Below, in pieces: positions 21,321 through 32,817 of a stretch of 64,000 nucleotides of DNA. The position numbers and the translations under genes were made by a program. Every line of letters starts with the position of its first letter. Positions within the stretch are counted from its first letter, which is position 1. Under the pieces are notes generated by a model that was not told the DNA's origin, did no database searches, and saw only the letters and a list, made by a program, of their open reading frames with translations. The stretch spans positions 90,102,501 to 90,166,500 of the forward strand of contig CM075674.1 of NCBI GenBank assembly GCA_037962975.1. Reading direction: 5' to 3'. This DNA is from Clitoria ternatea (lineage: Eukaryota > Streptophyta > Magnoliopsida > Fabales > Fabaceae).

Positions 21321-24028
21321 CATAGATTATTTCTAGAGGAAAATACTAAAGCAGTAAGACAGCCCCAGAGGAGACTCAACCCTGTAATCCTTGATGTGGT
21401 TAAGAAGGAGATTACCAAGCTTCTACAAGCAGGGATCATTTATCCTATCTCTGATAGCCGATGGGTAAGTCTGATTCAAGTGGTTCCTAAGAAAATAGGG
21501 ATCACAGGTTTGAAAAATGAAAAGGATGAATTGATCCCAACTAGAGTGCAAAATAGTTGGAGAGTCTGTATTGATTACAGGAGACTAAACCAGGCAACAA
21601 AGAAGGACCATTTCCCTTTACCCTTCATTGATCAAATGCTTGAGCGTCTTGCAGGTAAGTCTCACTACTGTTTTCTTGATGGATTCTCTGGATATTTTCA
21701 GATTCAAGAAAAGACCACATTCACCTGTCCTTTTGGCACATTTGCTTATAGGAGAATGCCATTTGGCCTATGCAATGCTCCTCGAACTTTCCAAAGATGC
21801 ATGATAAGTATTTTTCATGATTTCATTGAAAATTGCATAGAGGTATTTATGGATGATTTTACTGTCTATGGATCTTTATTTAATGCATGCCTTGATAGTT
21901 TGGATAAAGTTTTGAACAGATGTATTGAAACTAACCTTGTCTTGAACTATGAAAAATGTCATTTTATGGTAAAACAAGGAATAGTTTTAGGGCATGTAAT
22001 CTCTGAGAAAGGAATTGAGGTAGGTCCTGCCAAAATAGAAGTTATATCATATTTGCCTTACCCCTCTTGTGTTCGAAAGGTTCGTTCTTTTCTTGGTCAT
22101 GCAGGATTCTATAGAAGATTCATAAAAGATTTCAGCAAGAAGGCTAGGCCACTATCCAGTCTGCTTCAAAAGGATGTGGCATTTGAGTTTGATGAAAAAT
22201 GTAAGGAGGCTTTTAATTGCCTCAAGCAAGCATTGACCACTACCCCAATAATTCAAGCACCTGTTTGGACAGCCCCATTTGAGTTGATGTGTGATGCCTC
22301 TAATTATGCATTGGGAGCTGTCCTTGGTCAAAAGATTGACAAGCAGCCTAGGGTCATCTACTATACATCTAAAACTTTAGATGCTGCCCAGGTAAATTAC
22401 ATCACCACTGAAAAAGAGCTCTTGGCCATTGTTTTTGCATTAGATAAGTTCAAATCTTACCTACTCGGTTCTCGAGTAGTTGTCTTTACTGACCATGCAG
22501 CTCTGAAGTACTTGTTGAAGAAAGGTGAGTCCAAGCCAAGATTAATTCGTTGGATGCTTTTGCTCCAAGAGTTTGACTTGGAAATTCGTGACAGAAGTGG
22601 AACACAAAACCTTGTGGCAGACTATTTAAGCAGAATTAAGAATGCTCCTGATTCGGCACCTATTCGGGACCATTTTCCTGATGAACACCTCATGAATATT
22701 TCTAACTCTTTTGATACACCTTGTTTTGCTAACATTGTAAATTATCTTGTTGCTTCTGTTTTTCCACCATGTGCATCCAGAAACCAAATTTCAAAATTAA
22801 AAAGTGATGCAAAGTATTATATTTGGGATGACCCGTATTTATGGAAATTGTGTAATGATCAGGTGATTCAAAGATGCATTCCCGATCATGAAATAGAATC
22901 AGTTCTTTGATTCTGCCATGCTTCACCAGTTGGTGGATATTTTGGTCCACAAAGAACAGTAAGAAAGGTGTTGGATTCTGGTTTATATTGGCCCACAATT
23001 TTTAAGGATGCATGGAGAATTTGTAACACCTGTGAGAAATGCCAAAGAGCTAGTAATGCTACCATATAGAGACAACAAATGCCTCAGCAACCTATGTTGT
23101 TTTGTGAAGTATTTGATGTTTGGGGCATTGATTTTATGGGTCCATTTCCTCCATCCTTTGGTTTTACTTACATTTTATTGGCTGTAGATTATGTTTCTAA
23201 ATGGGTGGAAGCTAAAGCCACCAGAACTAATGATGCTCGAGTTGTTATGGATTTTGTTAGATCTCAAATTTTTTGCAGGTTCGGCATCCCGAGAGCAATC
23301 ATTAGTGATCAAGGAACACACTTCTGCAACAGGACCATGCAAGCTATGCTCAGGAAGTATGGGGTTGTTCATAGAGTCTCTACTCCATATCACCCCTAAA
23401 CCAATGGACAAGCAGAAGTCTCTAACAGAGAAATCAAAAGAATCCTGGAAAAGATAGTACAACCTAATAAAAAGGATTGGAGCAGGAAACTGGATGATGC
23501 TCTTTGGGCACATAGAACAGCTTTTAAGACACCTATAGGAATGTCTCCCTATAGAATTATTTTTGGTAAGGCATGTCATCTTCCAGTGGAGATTGAGCAT
23601 CATGCTTATTGGGCTGTAAAAGCTTGCAACTTAGCACTTGATCAAGCAGGTAAAGAAAGAAAATTACAACTGAATGAGCTTGATGAGATCCGTTTGGCAG
23701 CTTATGAGAACTCAAGGTTCTATAAGGAGAAAACAAAGAAATTCCATGATAGCTCAATAGCTAGAAAGGATTTTACTGCTGGACAGAAAGTGCTACTGTT
23801 TAATTCCCGGTTGAAACTGATGGCCGGAAAATTGCGCTCCAAATGGGAAGGACCTTTCATTGTTACAATGTATTTCCTCATGGAGCTGTGGAAATAAAAA
23901 GTGAAAACTCCAATAAAAGCTTCAAGGTTAATGGACAACGTTTGAAGCCATGTCATGAAAATCCTTCACTTGTGGATGTTACAATGGAGGAACATGCTTT
24001 GGGGGAACCACTTCTTGATCCCCCTTGA
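21321..24028 (+). pseudogene. Athila pol: reverse transcriptase, RNase H, integrase
   Basis: RT begins with LEENTKAVRQPQRRLNPV and carries the conserved WRVCIDYRRLN, MPFGLCNAPRTFQRCM and the active site FMDDF (about 21850). RNase H follows (MCDASNYALGAVL, YTTEKELLAIVFAL-type motif, DHAALKYLL). Integrase has the zinc region (RFCHASPVGGYFGP replaced by a stop; CNTCEKCQRA), then D in WGIDFMGPFP, D in ISDQGTHF and E in NGQAEVSNRE, and the C-terminal KWEGPFIV. Defects: a deletion of about five residues in RT just before QEKTTFTCPFG, stops at 22908-22910, 23067-23069 and 23397-23399, and a one-base shift near 23868. Everything to 22910 is one open frame, so damage is concentrated in integrase. Confidence 0.9.
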
Positions 24029-24911
24029 GGGAGTTTTTCTAACCTATCTTTTTACTTTTTCATTATATTGTCTATTTTGTATGCTCTGTCTTACATTGAG
24101 GACAATGTATGATTTAAGTGTGGAGGTGGGAATATTGTTGTAGATTGTTTTGTTGTTGTGTGATTAATTTTGTGCGACTATGTTAAAAAAAGAATTAAAA
24201 ATAAAAGATTTTGTGTGTGTTTTTGTTTTAAAAAGGCATGTTTTATTGGAATTTTAAGATATGCATGAGTAACAGGTAAATTCTTTCATGTCTGATATGA
24301 GCTTAATGATATGTTATAATTTGAACTCAAGCAATTTTGGTATGATGAGAATGACATGATAATTGATAGATGATCATATATGATATAATTATACCTTGTG
24401 AGATTTTTGAGCCTTAAAATTTGATGGATCACTTTACGCCATCTGAATTCTTTCATGTGTGATTAATTCCTGAAAGCTTACATCCTAATTTTTGTCTTGT
24501 TTCTTAATAATACTTGAAACTCATATGAATGTATTTGAAATGATACAGACATTTTGTTCAATTGAGCCACTAAGCCAGATAAGCCTACCATGAATAAATT
24601 ATCTCTTGCTAGCCATTTTGAGCCTATTTAACTGTTTCCTTGTTGCAGCTCAAATAAGCCATAGATGAAAAACCAAAAATATACCTACCTTAAGGAATAT
24701 ATTGGAGCTTTGAAATCAAGTCAAAAACAGACATTCAAATAAGTGTGGGGGTGTGCAAAAAGGAATTGCAACTCTTGTTCCAAGTGTTATGCAATCTCAT
24801 TAATAATAATAAATAAATAAAATAATATTATGGTTGCGACCAAATATCATACAATAAATGTTTTACCCTCACTGTTTGCCAGTTAAAATTAATTGCTTCA
24901 TCATTCTTTTT

Positions 24912-24950
<39 letters not shown>

Positions 24951-25373
24951 TCCATCCATTTTGACCTTGGCCACATTGCAACCCTGCAAAGCCCTGTTGA
25001 TCTATACATGCATTTAAGTTGATTGTGGAATTGAGAAACTTGCTGAATTTTTAGACTGTCTATTTTTCAGGAAATGTTTAGAGAGTATACACAAACCTTA
25101 AACACTTGAGAGTATGTCTTGTGAGGTTCTATCACTTATGATCTTCTTTTCAGTTTAATTTAATTTTCACATGCCTAAGTGTTTGAATGATTTTTATATA
25201 TATCTTGATGCTTTGTATCTTGCATGTTGAATAACTCTTGTTTTTTTTGTATATTCCTAAGATTTCATGCCAATTCTGTGTGTTGTTTTCAACTTAATGT
25301 TTTCAATAAATTGTGATACTTGTTTTTATTTTGATTTTGCCTGGGAGTGCAAAAGAATAAGTGTGGGAGTATT
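24029..25373 (+). other. Athila 3' noncoding region
   Basis: No gene and no env-like ORF. It holds the hairpin ACATTGAGGACAATGT (24093-24108) followed by TTTAAGTGTGGAGGTGGG, an (AT)n tract at about 24914-24945, and AAGTGTGGGAGTATT before the LTR, the probable polypurine tract. Confidence 0.7.
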
Positions 25374-26344
25374 TGATGATGCATGATTTATCTTTAATTC
25401 TCACTTTAAATGTGTATAATTTGCCATCACTTAGTGTGTAATATATTGCATTTTAACATATTTTCATCATTTGAGCTTTATGTAATATTTGATTTTTAAT
25501 ATGTGCCAAAAGAAAATGGATCCAAGAACTCAAGAATCGCAATCCAGAATGAAGATCAAAGTGCCTAAGGATCAAGGGAATCAAGGAATATGCAAAAGGA
25601 TCTCAAAAAGGGTGGAAAAATACACAAAGAATGGAGAATCAGGTGGATGAATCGATTCATCCCCCACTTGAATCGATTCATACGGTTTAATGCACCCAGG
25701 ATGTGAATTTTTGAAGCTTGAATCGATTCATCAGCATTTTGAATCGATTCATTCGGGTTTTAAAGGGTTGAATCTATTCTTCCCATATTTGAATCGATTC
25801 ATACGTTAATTTTTAGGCCAGAATTGCATTTGGAATGCATGAATCGATTCATTTCACCATTGAATCGATTCATGAGTGAATTATTGGCCCAGGATCACGT
25901 TTTTGAGCTTCTGGATGGTGGGCAAGGCACTGAAGTTGATAATGGAGCACTGAAGTTGATAATGGAGCACCATGGACTTGTTAATTGAAGAGTGCACCTT
26001 CTATTACAAATTGTTTATGGCATTGGCTTACTTTTGGACTCCTATAAATAGGCACCATGAGAGAGCATCAAGGACATCAATTCCTTCAGAAACCATTCGT
26101 TCCTCATTCTTCCTCTTCTCTGTTTGCATTTCTTCTTCCAGTCAGTTCTTCATTTCCGGGTTAGGTTCTTTTTATTTTCAGTTTGTTTTAATTATGGAGG
26201 GCTAAAACCCCTAGATTGATTTTCTTGGAGAATATTGTAATGTAATTTTGAGGTCATTATTTTTAATATAGTATGCTTTTATTATTGTTATTTCTTCATA
26301 ATCTTACTCTGCTTATTTAATTCCATTCTGTTTAATTAAATTTG
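25374..26344 (+). repeat. Athila 3' LTR, first part
   Basis: Matches 8415-9385 with scattered transitions. It is interrupted after ATTTG (26340-26344) by the Tat element and resumes at 38312. The AATCGATT array is at 25649-25871 and the TATA box at 26043-26050. Confidence 0.92.
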
Positions 26345-27152
26345 TGAACTGGTCTGGACCGGGGTCTAGGATCCGGTATGGGACCAGCCACAAGGATGCA
26401 GGTGTTTTTAGGGTTTGCACACCGGAACTGTGTATATCCGACGTACTAATCCGGTCTCTCAGTGGGAGAGGCCGGTCTTGTTGTCCTGGAGATCCTTCAC
26501 ACCAACGATTCGCGTTGTAGGAGGGCGAAAGGTGGTGCCACCTGCGAAGATTCTCCGACGCTCAAGTTAGAAGAGTGTATGAACTGAATGAATACTCAAG
26601 CGTGATAACAGTAAAATGTGAGATAGAATAACGATACCATGCATGTGTGTTGATATGGCCTCTTATAGTTGAACGTAAGAGAAAAAAATGAGACGTTGGA
26701 TGCAGGTGGGTCCCTTATCTTTGATTGCGTGTATATTGTGTCAATCAAAGTGGCTCAACTTTCAGAATGTGTCAGGAGGGTAGGTCAATTATCAGAGTAC
26801 AATCCTCCAGAGAGAGGAGAGGATAATCACCTTTTCCGCATAATCTGCTGACACGCCCACTTACTTTCTGAAGCCATTGATGTGACGTATTTTGCTACAA
26901 ACAGTGTCTTCGTTGATAAGTTATCAAAAGGCTCTTCTCTTGCTATGAGGGAAAAGCTAACAATTATATAAATATCCCGTATCAATGAACATGGAACCGT
27001 TACAGCGAAAATGAATGATGCTGTCATGGAGTGAGGGCGGATGACCAGACAACGGATATCCGGTGTGGTAACGTTGAACCTGGACACCGGTTTTCCTTAT
27101 ATGAGGTCAGTCTGACGTCACAAGTATGGGGGCCGGTATCTAGACCGGATCA
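26345..27152 (-). repeat. Tat 3' LTR (808 bp)
   Basis: TGAACTGGTCTGGACC to GACCGGATCA; rich in CCGG sites. It differs from 37504-38311 only by G/A at about 26425 and A/G at about 26757. Target duplication ATTTG precedes it. Because the element is on the minus strand this is the downstream LTR. Confidence 0.95.
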
Positions 27153-27662
27153 TCTGTCCCCTAGCTTGTATGAGGGACTGTTAAGTTGCTCATATGAGCT
27201 ACACAATTCTTGAGAGAAGTCTAGATGCCGGTAGTACATTCTTGTAAGTCTCTAGGAACTCGGTGGCGTCCGCTCTACTAAACAAGTGACCGCCCTCTTC
27301 GCGTTGTGTACAACGGATTCAGACAGCATAAAAATAAGCAGCGGAAATCCCAAGAGTTTTTGAAAATCGAAACTCTTGGTATTCGAAAAGTGGTTGGTAG
27401 GTATTAAATGCGCACAGCATGATTAGACAATAAATGCGTTTTTTATGCAAGAGCCATCATTTCCCAAGAGTGTAACCGTCGATTGAGCTTATTGGGCCTG
27501 GATTCAAACTGAGTGGGGGCCCATTAAGCGAAAACGTTTGCTGAAACGTTACTGTTTTCGCGCCCGTTTGTGGTGAAGCGACGGAGTCGTTTCAATTTGA
27601 AAGGGTTGCGTTTTGAGGCAAGCCTTGTGACCTTCGATGAAACACTGTGTTTCTTCGTTACC
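27153..27662. other. Tat polypurine tract and 3' spacer
   Basis: On the minus strand CTAGGGGACAGA directly precedes the LTR (27153-27164), the polypurine tract. The remainder is untranslated and forms the upstream region of the antisense gene; nothing else is recognised. Confidence 0.6.
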
Positions 27663-27669
27663 TATAAAA
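27663..27669 (+). promoter_or_regulatory. TATA box of the Tat antisense gene
   Basis: TATAAAA in CCTATAAAAGGAAC, about 170 bases before the ATG at 27838; a good plant TATA context in the orientation opposite to the retrotransposon promoter. Confidence 0.6.
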
Positions 27670-27837
27670 GGAACTCTTAGCAGATTTAGGAATCCACCCT
27701 TACTCTCAAACTTAGTGAAACTCTGCTCAAATTTCCTTGGAATTTCCTTGTCGTCTTCAACTTCTCAAAGATCCTCTTTCTTTAGGTAACCTTCCTTCCC
27801 TTCAACTCCTTGCAATTTTAATCATTCTATTTCCATC

Positions 27838-30505
27838 ATGCGCCCTAGAGCTGGACACGCTGGTCCTTCAAATAGAGGGAGGTTTGGCTCTCGTGCCCCC
27901 CTTAGCCACCGTGGTGGGAGGATTCCAGCGAATCCTCCTGTGGCTGGGCGCCATCGCTCAGAGAGAGCCGAAGCTTCTTCCTCACGAGCGTCTTCTTCAT
28001 CTCGTCGCTCTGAGGTTCCCCTTGGTTCGAGGGCTACCAGCCGCTCTGATGAGGGGTCAAGTGCTGAGGGTTATCTCTCTGACGATGTTGCTTTTTATCA
28101 CAGCACCTACGCATTCCACCGCGCCTGCATAACCATGGATCTTCCAGGACGTGGAAAAACGCCGTTTCTCCGCTCTGCTGAAGGGTGTGTCAACGTTGTG
28201 GCACACCGGCTTGATTGGGAGAAACTCAACAGGGAAAAACCTTATTGCTGGGTGGAAGAGGAGTTCTTAGAGATCCCTTCGCACCATGCAAGTGAGGAGG
28301 AGCGCATAGTTTCTTTCCGCTGTAAGATATACTCGGATAAGAAGTACAAAGCACGATACGCTGTGATGGCTCCGCATCCTTCTGAAAGAATATGCCACAA
28401 CGTCCCTGACGCGAGGTCGGTCTACATGTACGACTTCGTTTTCTTAAAGCTGGGGGTGCGCTTTCCACTGACGGATTTCCAGATGGCCGTCCTGCGTTTC
28501 TTAGACTGTGCCCCCTCACAATTACATCCCAACGGTTGGAGTCTTGTCCGGGCTCTGGAAGTCTTGGGGGAGCATTTTGGTTTCTCCGCCACTGTGGCCA
28601 AGCTGTTTTACTATTGCCAAGTGGTCCGCCGAGCTAATAAGAAGGGCGGCCTTGGGTTCATTACACTCCGTAGTGACTCAAGGGTTGTAAATTTCAAGTC
28701 TTATACGGAATCCGCAAAGGTAGATGGGCGCTCCTTCAAGCACTACTACACGCGGGTCCGAATTCAATCAAATAAGCCGGTCTTCTGGCGAAATAAAGAG
28801 GGGTTTACCAAGTTTCCCCTTAGCTGGACGCACGAGCATTTTCTCCTTATGAGCCGTGCTTATTATACAGATGAGAGTGAACTTTCCCCTCATTCTGTTG
28901 AGGTCTTGAGCGCCCTGCAGACGGCCTCAAAGACCCTCAAAGGGTTTTCCAGCCGTCTTCTCCTGGCCGAGGAAGACATCAAAAACACCTACCTCCGTAA
29001 TATTCGCTCTTATTCTCCTTGTGTTGTATGGTTATACCGTTCTAGTTATTTTCCTTCTTGTATGCTTATTCAACTCTTTTTGTTTTGCAGAACAAATTGA
29101 AAAGGCCTGCCCAAAAATGTTGTCACTAAGGTCCATGATGGCTGACGATGACTCCTCTTCTGAAGAAAATGAAATCCAGGCGAAGAGGAACGCCACCAAA
29201 ACTCCCCTCATTCCTCTGACTTCTGCAGTAGGAGATGAGGTTCCTCTCTTCGACGAGGAGGAAGCCGAAGAAGCAACTGAGGCCGCTGGAGCGGGTGGCG
29301 AGGAGGCCGTCCCAGAGAAAAAGAAAAAGAAGAGGCATCTTGTAAAGAAGGCCGATCAAGAGAAGCCCTCCTCTGATGACCCTGTGAAGAAGCGTCAGAG
29401 GACGGCCGAAGAAACTGAATTAAAGAAGAACAAGGGAAAGGAACCCGCTCCTGAGTTCTCTACACCTTCTTCTCAAAATGCTTCAGAGCCGGATTCTGGG
29501 AACGGTCCTCCTCCGGCGTTCGATCCTCCGCGTGACTCCCTCCTTTCTCCTTATTTGTGGTTTCAAGGATCTATGCCTCCTACTCTCCCAAAGGCACGGT
29601 ATTGCCTCCGCCCTTCCCTCGACGCTGCTGGGGTCCGAGGTGCTTGCAAGGCTGGGCGTTGGCAACTTGATGAACTGTCTGGCCTGCTTGAGTCCCTGAG
29701 CGAAAAAGCTGATTATATGGATCAGGTTGAAAAACTTGAGACCGAACTCGCAGTGAAGGAGAAATGGGCAGCCAAACAAGCTGAAGCTCGCAGGGGTGTG
29801 GAGTCGGAATTGGAAAAAACTAAAGAAACACTCCAGAGGAAAACGGAAGAGGCAAGCAAAGTTCATTTTGCGAATAAGGCCCTAGAACGGGAAGTTGCCG
29901 ACCTCCAAAATAAGAACAAATCCATACCCCTCCTTGAAGAAGAATTACAACTGGAGAAGAAGAGATCGGCTAAGCTTGCTGACGATCTCAAAGTTATGGA
30001 GGATGGCCGCAACAAGGACCTTGGGGAGTGGGAGTCTATTCGGAAGGAGATGCAAGCCCAAATTGATGAACTCAAAAAGGGTGGTGCGAGTGCTGGGCCT
30101 TCAGAAGAGGATTACGCCAAGGTTCAAAGAAGGCTAGCTGCTGCAAAGGCCAAGGCTGCCAAAGCCTTGGATATATGCAAAAATATGGCGTATGAATCTT
30201 TCGGCCTGGCCCTTCGTCAAGTCTACTATCGTAACCCTGGAATAAAGCTGAATTTGTACGGATTAGATCCGTTCTTTGAGTTCCATGGGGGAAGACTTGT
30301 AGAAGTTCACAAGGACGGATCGCACCACGAGCCCCATGCATCTCTGTACGAACTGCCTCCTCTCCCAGAAGGCCAAAGTATGGAGCCTACCACGTCCACT
30401 GCTGCCTCTGGAGCTGAAGCACAAGAAGGTGCCCAAACTGGAAAGGAGGACAGAGCGGAGAAGGGAGGAGTGCCCACTGTGGAGGATCAAGCACCGGCCC
30501 CTTAA
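27838..30505 (+). CDS. Antisense extra gene of the Tat element, two exons (27838-28996, 29091-30505)
   Basis: Encoded against gag-pol. Exon 1 and exon 2 are in different frames but join cleanly if 28997-29090 is removed: the donor is CTCC/GTAATA, the acceptor TTTTGCAG/AACAAA, the intron T-rich. The spliced reading frame gives about 857 residues: an Arg/Ser-rich N-terminus (1-75), a central domain of the putative gypsy-type transposon family (about 90-340; YDFVFLKLGVRFPLTDFQMAVLRFL broken for length), an acidic and Lys-rich linker with KKKKKRH that could be a nuclear signal (about 460), a long coiled coil (about 590-750) and an acidic tail. An own TATA box (27663) and AATAAA (30589) flank it. 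Its function is unknown in all Tat elements. Intact here, in keeping with the element's youth. Confidence 0.8.
28997..29090 (+). other. Predicted intron of the antisense Tat gene
   Basis: 94 bases, GT...AG, T-rich with a pyrimidine tract CTCTTTTTGTTTTGCAG at the acceptor. Its removal restores one frame across the two ORFs. Confidence 0.7.
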
Positions 30506-30588
30506 TTTATGCTTTATTCATAGCTGTGTACTGGGATCAGCTCCAGTTTTAACTACCTTGTAACCTGAACAATTTCTTTATTCTTGGA

Positions 30589-30594
30589 AATAAA
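30589..30594 (+). terminator. Polyadenylation signal of the antisense Tat gene
   Basis: AATAAA 84 bases after the stop codon, in a T-rich surrounding. Confidence 0.5.
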
Positions 30595-31210
30595 ATTCAC
30601 TGTTGCTTTTCTTCAACTGCTTGCGTCGAATGTATGATTGTTGGATAACTTAGTGTTGTACCAAACACTATTGTTTTTAATGCTTTACGAATCCGTTCTG
30701 TGTGGTTACCAAGCTGCTTAACGCGTACTTATCACACCGGATTAAGACAACAAATAATAATGAATAAATAACAATTAAGTTAAAGCACGCCCTGTCCCCA
30801 GGTGTAAGTTCATTGGGAAGGGAGAGTTTATCTCAAAATTACCTTTTAAATTCTCAAAAGATAGAAATGCTTATCTGTCCTCGAAGATGTGGAGCGGGTA
30901 CATTAGCTTTCAACCGCTCTGGGATGGGTATTCCACAATTGAGGACGGATATTGCCTTAGAATCTTGTATAGCTTTGGCAAGGGTAAGCTTTATGCCTTT
31001 CTCTTGAGGTTTGGTTTGGTCCTACACCTCAAGTCTTCACACGGTGTTCGGTTCGATCCTACTAACCGTACTTGGAGTTCGGTGCAATCCTACAATCCAA
31101 GCCTTCAACACGGGGTTCGGATCAGGGCTAATCCTGAACCTACTGCGCCCGTTACTCGGGGTTCAGCGCGGTTTTCTCTGTGAACCGGCCTACTGCGCCC
31201 AAGCCTTCGC
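30595..31210. other. Spacer between antisense gene and minisatellite
   Basis: No gene. From about 31035 on the words GGGTTCGG and GATCCTAC recur at irregular spacing, a degenerate prelude to the regular 59-bp repeat. Confidence 0.6.
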
Positions 31211-31672
31211 ATGGGGTTCGGTTTGTGGCCTTGAAAAAGGACCAGCCCTACAACCCATGTTGTCTTCGAATGGGGTTCGGTTTGTGGCCTTGAGAAAGGA
31301 CCAGCCCTACAACCCATGTTGTCTTCGAATGGGGTTCGGTTTGTGGCCTTGAGAAAGGACCAGCCCTACAACCCATATTGTCTTCGAATGGGGTTCGGTT
31401 TGTGGCCTTGAGAAAGGACCAGCCCTACAACCCATGTTGTCTTCGAATGGGGTTCGGTTTGTGGCCTTGAGAAAGGACCAGCCCTACAACCCATGTTGTC
31501 TTCGAATGGGGTTCGGTTTGTGGCCTTGAGAAAGGACCAGCCCTACAACCCATGTTGTCTTCGAATGGGGTTCGGTTTGTGGCCTTGAGAAAGGACCAGC
31601 CCTACAACCCATGTTGTCTTCGAATGGGGTTCGGTTTGTGGCCTTGAGAAAGGACCAACCCTACAACCCATT
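31211..31672. repeat. 59-bp tandem repeat, eight copies
   Basis: Starts at 31211, 31270, 31329, 31388, 31447, 31506, 31565 and 31624, each opening ATGGGGTTCGGTTTGTGGCC. Copies are nearly identical; the last breaks off at ACCCATTCC. It lies in the 3' untranslated part of the Tat element, where related elements carry minisatellites. Confidence 0.95.
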
Positions 31673-31980
31673 CCACCTCGAGGAATTACATCGTCTGACT
31701 TGGGGGGGTCTCCCTCCGTTCTTCGAGGAATTATCACATCAACTAGAAAATAGGTAGTTACGTTCATCCGTCCTGAGGTGTATGCGTATTAAACCACGGC
31801 TTTAAATCATAACACATAAGAAAAGTGAGAATGATAGGGCGGTGAAAGTGTATTCTTATTAAAACTGAATATAGATTACACAAAGAGCATCGTTGGGGCT
31901 ATGCCTCGTTAAAACCTTCTTGAGAAAACCCAGTGGGAAAAAACTCAAGTAAGGAAAAAGAGTACACGCCGTCTTACCAA
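31673..31980 (-). other. Tat region just after pol
   Basis: No gene. It includes GTTGGGGCTATGCCTCGTTA and GAGAAAACCCAGTGGGAAAA, sequences that commonly follow pol in Tat-type plant elements. Confidence 0.6.
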
Positions 31981-32817
31981 CTAGCTGTAATACATTCGTA
32001 AATTCTGAGTGTTCCATTTGTTGCGGATTGGGGTTCCATCAAGTTCCTCCAATCGGTATGATCCCTTTCCAGTCACCTCCGAAACTCTATAAGGTCCTTC
32101 CCACGTTGGTGCTAGCTTTCCTTGGTGAGCGAACTTATTCCCCACACTGGCCTTTCTCAGAACAAGGTCTCCGGTGTTAAAAGCTCTGTACTGGACACGT
32201 CTATTGTACCGGAGTGCAGCCTTTGCTTTTATTGCCTGATCTCTGACGAAAGCCTTTTCCCTCAACTCTTGGAGGACGTCCAGCTCTGATGCTAAGTTGG
32301 CGTTGTTATCTTCTGCTAAAAAATACTCGACACGAGCCGATCTTTTTTGTAACTCAACTGGGATCATCGCCTCAACCCCGTACACCAACCGGTATGGGGA
32401 TTCGTTAGTTGAAGAATGAGGCGTAGTGCGGTATGCCCATAGAACATGACATAATTGGTCCGTCCATCCTCCCTTCGCTTCTCCCAGACGCTTCTTTAAC
32501 CCCTTTAGCACCTCTCGATTAGCTACCTCTGCTTGCCCATTGGTCTGGGGGTGTTCAACAGATGAAAATATCTGGACTATCCCCAGTCCTTCAAGTAAGT
32601 CCGTGAACTTTTTGTCTGTAAACTGGGTGCCGTTGTCAGTCACAATTCGCCCTGGCACCCCGAACCGAGCAATGATATTTTCGTACATGAAACGTCTTGT
32701 ACGTGCAGAAGTGATATGCACTACTGGTTCTGCCTCGATCCATTTGGTGAAGTAGTCTACCCCCACAATCAAATTTGATACCTCCTGGCGCAGTGGGAAA
32801 CGGTCCCAGAATATCAA
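31981..32817 (-). pseudogene. Tat integrase core and C-terminus (frame-shifted from pol)
   Basis: Catalytic core with D in VGVDYFTKWIEAEP, D in IVTDNGTQF and E in NGQAEVANRE (DD35E), then the GPY/F-type C-terminus AHQGKLAPTWEGPYRV and a tail ending IRNKWNTQNLRMYYS. It is the continuation of the pol ORF at 32636-35875; the two overlap because of one shift at about 32770, in the stretch following GGIKF. Start codon shown is only the first ATG in this frame. No chromodomain. Confidence 0.88.

Noticed and set aside
27031..27213. Small ORFs in the Tat LTRs (also 26669-26851, 26827-27087 and the 3' copies)
   Set aside because: Short, LTR-located, no domain; two LTR copies being identical explains their repetition.
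31105..31767. ORFs on both strands across the 59-bp repeat
   Set aside because: The repeat lacks internal stops in several frames; the translated sequence is simply the minisatellite.
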